A stretch of 6,059 nucleotides of DNA from Prevotellaceae bacterium (GTDB lineage Bacteria; Bacteroidota; Bacteroidia; Bacteroidales; Bacteroidaceae), in the NCBI GenBank assembly GCA_021204545.1, contig JAJPZF010000286.1, forward strand, positions 1-6,059, in the 5' to 3' direction. The notes under the pieces were generated by a model. The model did not search any database. It had not been told where the DNA came from and was given only the letters and a program-made list of their open reading frames with translations. A program made the position numbers and the translations under genes. Below are positions 1-6,046 of this stretch, piece by piece (position 1 is the first letter of the stretch; every line of letters starts with the position of its first letter).

Positions 1-644
1 GCGTCGGTCTGCTGGTCGAGCTGGTCGAGCATTATCTGCAGCTGCGCCCCGTCCTTGGGCGTGTTGGAGGCCTCGCCTTGTATGAGGTCGTTGCGGCTCT
101 CCCTCACGTCGTATATCTTCTGTGCGCAGAGCTCGGCCATCTTGGCGGAGCTTCCCGCCGAGAGTATCTCCTGGTCCATGTAGCTTCTTGCGTCGGGCAG
201 GGTAGCGGCGGCGACGCCTTGCGGCGTGTCGGGCAGGGGTGTCTCAGCCTTCTGCGCGTTGATGGAGAGCAGTATGCCGTCTCTTGTGAGCGACACCAAG
301 GGCGCTGTGGTGCGTCCCTTGAGCAGGATGCTGTAGCCCTTCGTCTTGTCGGGCGTGCCGTAAGGCTCGAGGCTGATGTTCTTTATCCTCCACGTCGTGC
401 TTTGCTCGGTGGGCACGTCCTGCAAGCGCAGGTAGCGGAAGGCGTACCTGGCGAGCTCCCCGGGCGTGACGACGGTCTTCTCCGCCTCCACGGTTATGCG
501 CAGGGCGGTGGCGGGCAGGAAGTAGGTCACGCCCTCCACGGTCACTCCCGGCTGGTACTGGCTTACCTCTGTCTGGGCCTTCGCCACGGTTGCGCAGAGG
601 CTGAGGATGATGATAGGAAAGAGCTTGTTCATTGTGCGTTTCAT
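1..644 (-). CDS. DUF4831-family secreted protein, C-terminus cut by window edge
   Basis: The frame reads 214 complete codons from ATG at 644 and is still open at base 1, so the 3' end is missing. Residues 1-23 form a Sec signal peptide: basic start (MKRTMNK), hydrophobic core (LFPIIILSLCATV) and a likely signal peptidase I site after AKA, leaving Q24 first. The mature part has segments I recognise from the Bacteroidales DUF4831 family: GVTYFLPATALRITVE (38-53), YLRLQDVP (71-78), LTRDGILLSIN (119-129), AGSSAKMAELCAQKIYDVRE (163-182) and PKDGAQLQIMLDQLD (196-210). The molecular function is unknown; envelope location is inferred. It lies downstream of nnr on the same strand, as in other Bacteroidales as I recall. 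The start could also be ATG at 632 (MNKLF). The frame is open upstream to an ATG at 800 overlapping the nnr stop, but that start would bury the signal peptide behind about 52 unremarkable residues. Confidence 0.85.
   Translation of the reverse strand, partial: MKRTMNKLFPIIILSLCATVAKAQTEVSQYQPGVTVEGVTYFLPATALRITVEAEKTVVTPGELARYAFRYLRLQDVPTEQSTTWRIKNISLEPYGTPDKTKGYSILLKGRTTAPLVSLTRDGILLSINAQKAETPLPDTPQGVAAATLPDARSYMDQEILSAGSSAKMAELCAQKIYDVRESRNDLIQGEASNTPKDGAQLQIMLDQLDQQTD
11..28. repeat. Two tandem 9-base units in the DUF4831 gene
   Basis: GCTGGTCGA occurs twice without spacing. On the coding (minus) strand it gives the repeated tripeptide in LDQLDQ near the C-terminus of the visible part. 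The family normally has a similar helical LD-rich segment here, so this is likely a simple in-frame duplication or convergent codon choice. Confidence 0.6.
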
Positions 645-704
645 TGATGTTGGCTTTAGGTCAGGCTTCGGCAAAGGGCAGGCGAAAGACTTGCTGTCCG
701 TCGG

Positions 705-712
705 CGAATATA
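705..712 (-). promoter_or_regulatory. Weak candidate -7 element for the DUF4831 gene
   Basis: On the minus strand TATATTCG differs from TAnnTTTG at one fixed position and lies about 60 bases before the ATG at 644. No TTTG occurs at the expected -33 distance, and the flanks are GC-rich. The gene may instead be read through from nnr. Confidence 0.25.
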
Positions 713-743
713 TTGCGGCGCGTTGCCCCCGTCCGCGCTGTGC

Positions 744-767
744 GTTTGCGAAACACTTGCTAAGTGT
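744..767 (-). other. Overlapping small palindromes between nnr and the DUF4831 gene
   Basis: Read on the minus strand, ACACTT-AGC-AAGTGT (767-753) is a perfect 6-bp stem followed by TT. The overlapping GTTT-CGC-AAAC (754-744) is a second, mutually exclusive stem. They start about 30 bases after the nnr stop. It could be a weak terminator, a processing site or chance; the T-run is too short to call an intrinsic terminator. Confidence 0.3.
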
Positions 768-796
768 GAGCCGGGAAGTCGTATATGTCTCGCGGC

Positions 797-2320
797 TCAT
801 AGGGCGTTGGCGGCTTTTAGGCTGGCGAAGGCCTCGGGCAGGTGAGCCGTTATGTCGCTGGCCATGAGGCACTCCTCGCCGAGCTGCTGTGCTGCCGCGT
901 CGCCGGCGGTGGCGTGCAGCCACACCCCGAGGGAGGCGGCCTGCTCGGGCGTGTAGCCTTGGGCGAGCAGGCCTGTCAGGATGCCCGTTAGCGCGTCCCC
1001 GCTTCCCGCCGTGGCCATCCCCGGGTTGCCCGCGGGGCAGAACTCCACGCTCCCGTCGGCCTTGCATACGGCGGTGTAATGCCCCTTCAGCACCACCGTA
1101 AGCCCCTTGCGCCTTGCCAGCTCCGTGGCTCTCCGCAGGCGCTCGTGGCCCGACGGGCAAGCCCCCACGATGCGCTCCAGCTCCTTGGGGTGGGGGGTCA
1201 GTATGCTGCCCTTGGGGATGAGCTGGAGCAGGTCGGTGTGCGTGGCTATCAGGTTCAGCGCGTCTGCGTCGATCACCATGGGGCGGCGTGAGCGTGAGAG
1301 GTAGAGCCGCAGGGCTTTGGCCGTCGCGTCCGCCTTGCCCAGCCCCGGGCCTATGCCGACGGCGTTGAACGGCGTGGTGTCGTGGCAGTCGCTGACGCAC
1401 TCCGTGTCCATCTCGGGCAGCAGCACGGCCTCAGGCACCGCGCCTTGCAGCACCTGGGAGTTGGCGTCGGCTGTGTGGAGGCACAGCTTGCCTACTCCAG
1501 AGCGCAGGCAAGCCCTCGCGGCAAGGATGGCGGCACCCGCCATTCCCTTCGCCCCAGCCACCAGTAGAGCCTGCCCCATGTCCCCCTTGTGGGCGAAGGC
1601 GGGGCGCCGGCGCAGCAGGCGGCTCAGCTCTCTCTTCTCCATTATATTATAAGGAGAGGACATTTGCCTAAGCCCCTCTTGCGAGAGCCCTATGTCCACA
1701 GCCTGCCACTCTCCCACGCACTCCGCGTTGTCCGCCAGCAGGAATGCCAGCTTGGGCAGCTGCACGGTAAGCGTGAGCGAGGCCCTGACCACGGAGGAGT
1801 AGTCGTTCTTGCTGTTGTCCTCCGCCATAAGCCCCGAGGGAAGGTCGATGCTTATCACCGTGCCGGGGGCGGCGTTTATCTTCCTTACGAGCTGCGAGAA
1901 GCCCCCTGTGAGGGGCCTGGTCAGCCCGGTGCCGAAGAGGGCGTCGACGGTTATGTCGCCCTCGCGTATCACGGGGAAGTCGAAGCCTTCGCTTACCTCC
2001 GTGAAGCTAAGCCCAGGCACGCTGTCCAGCATCTCGCGGTTGGCCAGGCAGTCGGGGCTGAGGCTGCCCTTGGTGTTGAACAGCCACGCGCTCACGTTGT
2101 AGCCCCTTATCGAGAGCAGGCGGGCAATGGCCAGGCCGTCGCCCCCGTTGTTGCCAGGTCCGGAGAAGACGAACACGTTCCCCGGCGCCTTGTGCCTTTG
2201 CCCGATGGCCTGGGCGAAGGCTCTCGCGGCCCTCTCCATCAGCCCCAGCGACGACACCGGCTCGTGCTCGATTGTGTACTCGTCGAGCTCCCTCAGTTGC
2301 TTGCCTGTCAGCACCAGCAT
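797..2320 (-). CDS. nnr: Bifunctional NAD(P)HX epimerase / ADP-dependent NAD(P)HX dehydratase (Nnr)
   Basis: Cytoplasmic metabolite-repair enzyme of 507 aa, about the usual length of the fused form. The N-terminal YjeF-type epimerase (roughly 1-220) interconverts R- and S-NAD(P)HX. It shows the dinucleotide-binding loop FSGPGNNGGDG (52-62), VDALFGTGL (125-133) and ISIDLPSGL (156-164). The C-terminal ribokinase-like dehydratase (roughly 235-507) restores NAD(P)H from S-NAD(P)HX using ADP (ATP in some relatives). It shows HKGDMGQALLVAG (244-256), GIGPGLGKAD (322-331), VIDADALNL (349-357), LTPHPKELER (374-383), LKGHYT (411-416) and ATAGSGDALTGIL (436-448) with the family's catalytic Asp at 442. 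Nothing essential looks missing. The ATG at 2320 sits four bases after a promoter-like element. The TGA at 799-797 overlaps an ATG of the downstream DUF4831 frame. A cluster of A/T-rich codons with a palindrome marks the interdomain linker. Confidence 0.97.
   Translation of the reverse strand: MLVLTGKQLRELDEYTIEHEPVSSLGLMERAARAFAQAIGQRHKAPGNVFVFSGPGNNGGDGLAIARLLSIRGYNVSAWLFNTKGSLSPDCLANREMLDSVPGLSFTEVSEGFDFPVIREGDITVDALFGTGLTRPLTGGFSQLVRKINAAPGTVISIDLPSGLMAEDNSKNDYSSVVRASLTLTVQLPKLAFLLADNAECVGEWQAVDIGLSQEGLRQMSSPYNIMEKRELSRLLRRRPAFAHKGDMGQALLVAGAKGMAGAAILAARACLRSGVGKLCLHTADANSQVLQGAVPEAVLLPEMDTECVSDCHDTTPFNAVGIGPGLGKADATAKALRLYLSRSRRPMVIDADALNLIATHTDLLQLIPKGSILTPHPKELERIVGACPSGHERLRRATELARRKGLTVVLKGHYTAVCKADGSVEFCPAGNPGMATAGSGDALTGILTGLLAQGYTPEQAASLGVWLHATAGDAAAQQLGEECLMASDITAHLPEAFASLKAANAL
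1636..1657. repeat. Imperfect A/T-rich palindrome inside nnr at the domain junction
   Basis: TCTCC-A-TTATA-T-TATAA-GGAGA pairs over ten bases per arm with one bulged A. It is the most A/T-rich patch within the GC-rich nnr and falls in codons for the linker SSPYNIMEK (221-229), between the epimerase and dehydratase halves. Function unknown; it may be chance. Confidence 0.4.
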
Positions 2321-2324
2321 AGCG

Positions 2325-2332
2325 CGAAGTTA
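2325..2332 (-). promoter_or_regulatory. Candidate Bacteroidota -7 promoter element for nnr
   Basis: Read on the minus strand, TAACTTCG matches the Bacteroidota sigma-ABfr -7 consensus TAnnTTTG at all but one fixed position. It ends four bases before the nnr ATG, so transcription would begin at or within a few bases of the start codon. I see no good TTTG at the usual -33 spacing, only a T-run just upstream (about 2335-2340). Confidence 0.5.
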
Positions 2333-2374
2333 GAGAAAAAACAGCATTTCCGTCGCCCGTATCCCATTATTTGC

Positions 2375-2382
2375 TACCTTCG
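2375..2382 (+). promoter_or_regulatory. Candidate Bacteroidota -7 promoter element for hpt
   Basis: TACCTTCG matches TAnnTTTG with one mismatch and stands six bases before the hpt ATG at 2389. TTTCCG at 2347-2352 is a weak -33 candidate with a spacing slightly longer than usual. If used, the hpt mRNA would have almost no 5' leader. It also argues against the in-frame TTG at 2371 as the start, because that codon would lie inside or upstream of the promoter. Confidence 0.55.
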
Positions 2383-2388
2383 CGACCG

Positions 2389-2946
2389 ATGTTGCGCTCA
2401 GCTGCCCCCCACACCATATCAGTAAAGGATAAGAGGTTCGCCGTTTCCGTTCCCGCCTCAAGGATAGGGCAAGAGGTTAGGCGCGTGGCCGGGGAGATAG
2501 ACAGGGACTATGCCGGGCGCGAGCCGCTCTTCCTTGCCGTGCTCAACGGCGCGTTCATGTTCGCCGCCGACCTCCTGCGCCTTCTCAGCGTGCCTTGCAG
2601 GCTCTCGTTCGTCAAGCTCCGCTCTTACAGGGGGCTTGAGAGCCGGGGGGAGGTGAGCCAGCTGATAGGGCTGGGCGAGAGCATAGAGGGGAGGGACGTG
2701 ATAGTGGTGGAGGACATAGTGGACACGGGGCTGACGATGAGCCGCCTGCTTGAGGGACTTCGGCAGATGGGGCCCGCGAGCCTCTCGGTGTGCACCCTCC
2801 TGCTCAAGCCCGGCAAGCTGCTGCACAGCGTCGACATAAGCTACTGCGCCCTCCGCGTGCCCGACGACTTCGTGGTGGGCTACGGGCTCGACTACGAGGG
2901 CCTCGGCCGCAACTACGCAGACATTTACTCCATTATAAAAGAATAG
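2389..2946 (+). CDS. hpt: Hypoxanthine (guanine) phosphoribosyltransferase
   Basis: Purine-salvage enzyme that joins hypoxanthine or guanine to PRPP, giving IMP or GMP in the cytoplasm. The 185-aa protein has the full type I phosphoribosyltransferase pattern: LNGAFMFAADL (52-62), the flexible-loop SY pair (79-80), the PRPP-binding VIVVEDIVDTGLT (104-116), the purine-contacting Lys in LLLKP (K140) and the C-terminal DDFVVGYGLDYEGLGRNY (159-176). Length is normal for the family. ATG 2389 is chosen because homology begins around ISVKDKRF (10-17) and a promoter element lies just upstream. Adk follows after 8 bases, so the two are probably co-transcribed. By hand count, Ile codons are 9 ATA, 2 ATT and no ATC, and AGG is common for Arg, unlike the M23 gene at the other end of the block. 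Xanthine use cannot be judged from sequence. Confidence 0.95.
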   Translation: MLRSAAPHTISVKDKRFAVSVPASRIGQEVRRVAGEIDRDYAGREPLFLAVLNGAFMFAADLLRLLSVPCRLSFVKLRSYRGLESRGEVSQLIGLGESIEGRDVIVVEDIVDTGLTMSRLLEGLRQMGPASLSVCTLLLKPGKLLHSVDISYCALRVPDDFVVGYGLDYEGLGRNYADIYSIIKE

Positions 2947-2954
2947 GTAAAGTT

Positions 2955-3536
2955 ATGAAGAACATCATCATCTTCGGTGCGCCCGGAAGCGGCAAAGGCA
3001 CCTACAGCGAATTGATCAAGGAAAAGTATGGCGTCAGCCACATCAGCACGGGCGACGTGCTGAGGGCCGAGATGAAGGCCGGGACGGAGCTCGGCAAGAT
3101 AGCCAGCGAGTACACCTCAGAGGGGAAGCTTGTGCCGGACGAGCTCATGATAGACATCCTGGCCAAGACCTACGACGCGCAGCCTAAGGGCAAGGGCGTC
3201 ATCTTCGACGGCTTCCCCCGCACCATAGCCCAGGCGGAGGAGCTCAAGACAATGCTCGCCGAGAGGGGCGACTCCCTCGGCATGATGATAGAGCTGCTCG
3301 TCGACGAGGACATACTCATGCAGCGCCTGCTCAACCGAGCCATAGAGCAGGGCAGGGCGGACGACAACGAGGAGACCATCAAGAACCGCTTCGAGGTCTA
3401 CCGCACGCAGACAGCCCCTCTGTCCCTGTGGTTCGAGAAGGAGGGCATACGCAACACCTTCTCCTGGGAGCAGTACCCCAGCAAGGAGGCTATGATGCGC
3501 GCCATCTTCGAGGTGATAGACAAAGAGAACGCCTAA
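2955..3536 (+). CDS. adk: Adenylate kinase
   Basis: Essential cytoplasmic enzyme catalysing ATP + AMP to 2 ADP. The 193-aa protein has the P-loop GAPGSGKGT (8-16), the AMP-site segment HISTGDVLRAE (29-39), the signature FDGFPRTIAQAEEL (84-97), and arginines in RAIEQGRADDN (128-138) and KNRFEVYRTQTAPL (143-156). The LID is short and the protein has no cysteine, so it is the non-zinc, short-LID type. Tyr17 replaces the Gln usual after the P-loop in many homologs as I recall them; this probably does not affect catalysis. The ATG at 2955 gives the canonical MKNIIIFGAPGS start; the longer upstream open frame is hpt read in another frame. It lies 8 bases after the hpt stop and is followed by a strong hairpin. 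Confidence 0.97.
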   Translation: MKNIIIFGAPGSGKGTYSELIKEKYGVSHISTGDVLRAEMKAGTELGKIASEYTSEGKLVPDELMIDILAKTYDAQPKGKGVIFDGFPRTIAQAEELKTMLAERGDSLGMMIELLVDEDILMQRLLNRAIEQGRADDNEETIKNRFEVYRTQTAPLSLWFEKEGIRNTFSWEQYPSKEAMMRAIFEVIDKENA

Positions 3537-3551
3537 GAGACAACGTTAACT

Positions 3552-3589
3552 AAGAGGAAGAGCGGCTTTGCCCTCTTCCTCTTTTCTTT
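3552..3589 (+). terminator. Rho-independent terminator or attenuator between adk and obgE
   Basis: AAGAGGAAGAG (3552-3562) pairs perfectly with CTCTTCCTCTT (3573-3583). Inside this, GGC-TTT-GCC (3564-3572) adds three pairs after a single bulged C, and the T-rich tail TTCTTT follows (3584-3589). On the plus strand this is a textbook intrinsic terminator. It ends only five bases before the obgE ATG, leaving no room for a promoter between them, so it may act as a read-through or attenuation element rather than a full stop. Confidence 0.8.
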
Positions 3590-3594
3590 AGGTT

Positions 3595-4704
3595 ATGGCT
3601 GAGAGCAACTTCGTGGACTACGTCAGGATCGTCTGCCGCTCGGGCAAGGGCGGCCGGGGAAGCGCGCACCTGCACAGGGCCAAGTTCGTTGAGCACGGCG
3701 GCCCCGACGGGGGCGACGGCGGCAGGGGAGGCAACGTCTACCTGCGGGGCAACCACAACTACTGGACTTTGCTCCACCTGCGCTACGAGCGGCACATCTT
3801 CGCCGGGCACGGGGGAGACGGCGGGAAGGACCGCAGCACAGGCTACAGCGGGGAGGACAAGTACGTCGACGTGCCCTGCGGCACCGTGGCCTACGACGCG
3901 GAGACGGGCGAGTATCTCTGCGACGTGCGTGACGACGGGCAGGTTGTCCTGCTGCTCAAGGGCGGCCGCGGAGGGCTTGGCAACTGGAACTTCCGCACGT
4001 CCACGCGCCAGACGCCGCGCTTCGCCCAGCCGGGAGAGCCTATGACGGAGCGCGCCGTCGTGCTGGAGCTCAAGCTGCTCGCCGACGTGGGGCTCGTGGG
4101 CTTCCCCAACGCGGGCAAGAGCACTCTGCTCAGCACCCTCTCCTCAGCCAAGCCAAAGATAGCCGACTACCCCTTCACCACCATGGAGCCCTCGCTGGGC
4201 ATCGTAAGCTACCGCGACGGGCGCTCGTTCGTCATGGCGGACATACCCGGCATCATCGAGGGAGCGAGCGAGGGCAGGGGGCTGGGGCTGCGCTTCCTCC
4301 GCCACATAGAGCGCAACTCGCTGCTGCTCTTCATGGTGCCGGGCGACACGGAGGACATCGCCAAGGAATACCGCATACTGCTCAACGAGGTGGCTACCTT
4401 TAACCCCGGAATGCTCGACAAACAGCGTATCCTCGCGGTAACCAAGCGCGACCTCCTCGACGACGAGCTTGTCTCTATGCTCACCTCTGGCCTGCCCGAC
4501 GACGTGCCCCACGTCTTCATCTCGTCCATCACAGGGCAGGGGCTCGACCAGCTGAAGGACATGCTCTGGGAGGCGCTAAACAGCGAGAGCAACAAGCTTC
4601 AGTCCATAACCAGCCAAGAGGCAATGGTGCACAGCAACAAAACCCTCGCCTCGCTTAGGGAAGAGCCCGGAGAGCTCGAAGACTTCGAGTATGACGACCT
4701 ATAG
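3595..4704 (+). CDS. obgE: Obg-family GTPase (ribosome assembly, CgtA/ObgE)
   Basis: A GTPase that binds the large ribosomal subunit during assembly and, in studied relatives, senses GTP/GDP/ppGpp. The 369-aa protein starts with the Gly-rich Obg fold (about 1-160), including [18 protein letters not shown] (30-47) and KGGRGGLGN (122-130). The G domain follows: G1 GFPNAGKS (169-176), G2 PFTT (193-196), G3 DIPG (216-219), G4 TKRD (283-286) in place of the textbook NKxD, and G5 SSITG (310-314). Thr in G4 matches my recollection of Bacteroidales Obg proteins. The C-terminus is short and acidic ([14 protein letters not shown], 356-369). The ATG at 3595 gives the family-typical [10 protein letters not shown] and sits right behind the terminator-like hairpin. 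The last 14 bases overlap pgeF, implying coupled translation. Confidence 0.97.
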   Translation: MAESNFVDYVRIVCRSGKGGRGSAHLHRAKFVEHGGPDGGDGGRGGNVYLRGNHNYWTLLHLRYERHIFAGHGGDGGKDRSTGYSGEDKYVDVPCGTVAYDAETGEYLCDVRDDGQVVLLLKGGRGGLGNWNFRTSTRQTPRFAQPGEPMTERAVVLELKLLADVGLVGFPNAGKSTLLSTLSSAKPKIADYPFTTMEPSLGIVSYRDGRSFVMADIPGIIEGASEGRGLGLRFLRHIERNSLLLFMVPGDTEDIAKEYRILLNEVATFNPGMLDKQRILAVTKRDLLDDELVSMLTSGLPDDVPHVFISSITGQGLDQLKDMLWEALNSESNKLQSITSQEAMVHSNKTLASLREEPGELEDFEYDDL

Positions 4705-5308
4705 CACTCCTCTCAGGCTGCGGGCGTTCACCACGGGCGTCGAGCCTTTCCCCCTCCCCTTGGAGAGCCTGGCTCTGCCGCGTCAGGTGCATTCCAGTCA
4801 CGTGGAGTGGGTGAGCAAGGCGGGTCGCCCTGAGGAGACCGACGCTGTGATCACCGACGTGAAAGGGCTGCCCCTTGCCATAAAGACCGCCGACTGCCTT
4901 GCCCTGCTGCTCTACGACACGCGCCTCGGCATAATAGCCGCCGCCCACGCGGGCTGGCGCGGCACGGTGGGGCGCATTGCCGAGGCGGTGGTCAAGGCAA
5001 TGCCCTCGCGCCCCCGGGACCTTCACGCCATCCTCTGCCCCTGCATCTCGCAGGCAGCCTTCGAGGTGGGCGACGAGGTGTACGAAGCCTTCCTCCGCGC
5101 GGGTTTCCCCATGGGCAGCATAGCCGCGAGGCAGGACAAGTGGCACGTGAGCCTCAGGCGAGCCAACGCCTGGCTGCTGCGTGAGTGCGGCGTGGGCGAC
5201 ATCTTCATCGCCCCAGCCTGCACATACAAAACACCGTCGCTCTACAGCGCCCGCAGGGACGGCAAGCAGACGGGGCGCAACCTCAACGTCATAGTGATGG
5301 AGCCATGA
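4691..5308 (+). CDS. pgeF: PgeF/YfiH-family purine nucleoside phosphorylase (laccase domain), short form
   Basis: Member of the Cu-oxidase_4 / DUF152 family. Family members act as purine nucleoside phosphorylases or adenosine deaminases with a zinc site; the E. coli protein has also been called a peptidoglycan editing factor. The three metal ligands are present: His34 in PRQVHSSHV, Cys69 in [13 protein letters not shown] and His86 in [10 protein letters not shown]. Also seen are [11 protein letters not shown] (124-134), [15 protein letters not shown] (177-191) and [10 protein letters not shown] (194-203). At 205 aa it is shorter than the usual 240-270. The loss lies between FTTG (13-16) and PRQVH (30-34), where the usual GG-S-G-Y-SLN segment is absent. 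CPCIS (116-120) stands where GPxI is common. It overlaps obgE by 14 bases and the next gene by 4. Which activity it has is not decidable here. Confidence 0.9.
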   Translation: MTTYSTPLRLRAFTTGVEPFPLPLESLALPRQVHSSHVEWVSKAGRPEETDAVITDVKGLPLAIKTADCLALLLYDTRLGIIAAAHAGWRGTVGRIAEAVVKAMPSRPRDLHAILCPCISQAAFEVGDEVYEAFLRAGFPMGSIAARQDKWHVSLRRANAWLLRECGVGDIFIAPACTYKTPSLYSARRDGKQTGRNLNVIVMEP

Positions 5309-5925
5309 GACGCAGCCTGCTCGCACTCACACTCATCCTCGTCTCCGCCTGCGCTGCCACCCGCCAAGGCTCCAGCGGGCAGCGGCAGGACGACGCATCC
5401 CTCGAAGCCCTCAAGCGGGAGGTGATGCGCGACCCCTTCGCCGACACCGACCAGTTCTCCGTCAACTTCGCCCTCTACTCCCCCCGCGACTGGCACTACC
5501 CCTTCGCGGGGGCGCACGTCATCAGCCCATTCGGAGGCAGCCGCCACCACGCAGGCACTGACATCAAGACCGTCTCCGGCTCGCGAGACACCCTGCGTGC
5601 CGCCTTCGCGGGCGTTGTCACGCTCTCCGAGTCCCGCTCGGGCTACGGCAACGTGGTCATCCTGCGCCACGCCAACGGCCTGGAGACTTACTACGCCCAC
5701 AACCGCAAGAACCTCGTCACGCCCGGGCAGTGGCTCAACGCCGGCGACCCTCTCGCCATCGTGGGGCGCACGGGCAGGGCATCCACCGAGCACCTCCACT
5801 TCGAGGTGCGCGTCAACGGGCAGGCGTTCGACAGCTCCAAGCTCTTCGACCACGCACACAACCGCCTCCTCCCCGTCAAGCTCACCTTCACCAAGAAGAA
5901 GAACGGCACGGTGAAGATTAAATAA
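5305..5925 (+). CDS. M23 (LytM-type) peptidoglycan peptidase, predicted lipoprotein
   Basis: A 206-aa envelope zinc metallopeptidase. The N-terminus is a lipoprotein signal ([11 protein letters not shown], then lipobox VSAC) with the lipidated Cys at 16. The residues after it (AATRQGSS) are not the acidic export signal known from surface lipoproteins of some Bacteroidota, so a periplasm-facing position is more likely. The M23 domain covers about 66-175: zinc ligands His82 and Asp86 in HHAGTDI and His165 in EHLHFEV, with His132 (YYAHN) and His163 as catalytic histidines. FGGSR, SGYGNVVILRH (112-122) and GDPLAIVGRTG (148-158) also fit. All key residues are kept, so it is probably active on peptide cross-bridges rather than an inactive activator. 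It ends in a basic tail (KKKNGTVKIK). The ATG at 5305 overlaps the pgeF stop as ATGA; this start is preferred because it gives the lipobox. No ATA codon appears among its six Ile. Confidence 0.93.
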   Translation: MRRSLLALTLILVSACAATRQGSSGQRQDDASLEALKREVMRDPFADTDQFSVNFALYSPRDWHYPFAGAHVISPFGGSRHHAGTDIKTVSGSRDTLRAAFAGVVTLSESRSGYGNVVILRHANGLETYYAHNRKNLVTPGQWLNAGDPLAIVGRTGRASTEHLHFEVRVNGQAFDSSKLFDHAHNRLLPVKLTFTKKKNGTVKIK

Positions 5926-5935
5926 TCCCCTCTCT

Positions 5936-6046
5936 TAGCCCCGAAGGGGTTGCACACGTCAACGTCGTAGGTGGTTAAGGTAACTCCGAAGGGGTTGCAT
6001 AAGCGTAGCCCCTTCGGGGCTATACGGGGCGACGGCGTTCGGGGCT
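5936..6046. repeat. Cluster of GAA/TTC-loop hairpins and direct repeats downstream of the M23 gene
   Basis: Three similar hairpins are packed here: AGCCCC-GAA-GGGGTT (5937-5951), AACTCC-GAA-GGGGTT (5982-5996) and a perfect TAGCCCC-TTC-GGGGCTA (6006-6022), the last in opposite orientation. The first two share the 14-base direct repeat CCGAAGGGGTTGCA (5941-5954 and 5986-5999) at a 45-base period. TTCGGGGCT recurs at 6013-6021 and 6038-6046. The cluster probably continues beyond the window. There is no T-run after any stem, so these are not classical intrinsic terminators. This looks like a REP-like dispersed intergenic repeat. I see no convincing gene in 5926-6059. Confidence 0.75.

Noticed and set aside
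78..647. Plus-strand open frame of 189 codons opposite the DUF4831 gene
   Set aside because: It is a shadow of the minus-strand gene, which has a signal peptide and family motifs; the plus-strand product shows none.
2371..2388. TTG start for hpt, adding six residues
   Set aside because: The codons coincide with the probable promoter element TACCTTCG, so they are unlikely to be transcribed as mRNA start.
1589..2425. Long plus-strand open frame (278 codons) opposite nnr
   Set aside because: It is antisense to the clearly recognisable Nnr protein, has no family-like motif, and open antisense frames are expected in GC-rich DNA.
2790..2954. Upstream extension of adk into hpt
   Set aside because: The extra residues are an Arg/Pro/Leu-rich out-of-frame reading of hpt; Adk begins canonically at MKNIIIFGAPGSGKGT.
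5185..5304. Earlier start for the M23 gene inside pgeF
   Set aside because: It would place 40 basic, low-complexity residues before a clear lipoprotein signal; the ATGA-overlap start at 5305 gives the proper lipobox.
4655..5326. Minus-strand open frame of 223 codons opposite pgeF
   Set aside because: It is antisense to PgeF with intact metal ligands and has no recognisable domain.
5242..5859. Minus-strand open frame of 205 codons opposite the M23 gene
   Set aside because: Its Val/Gly/Glu-rich, low-complexity translation is typical of an antisense shadow of GC-rich coding sequence.
5936..5951. Intrinsic terminator for the M23 gene
   Set aside because: The stem is short and followed by TGCACACG with no T-run, so a terminator call is not supported.
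5936..6046. CRISPR array
   Set aside because: Only two direct copies of 14 bases at one spacing, plus an inverted copy; spacer and repeat lengths do not fit CRISPR.
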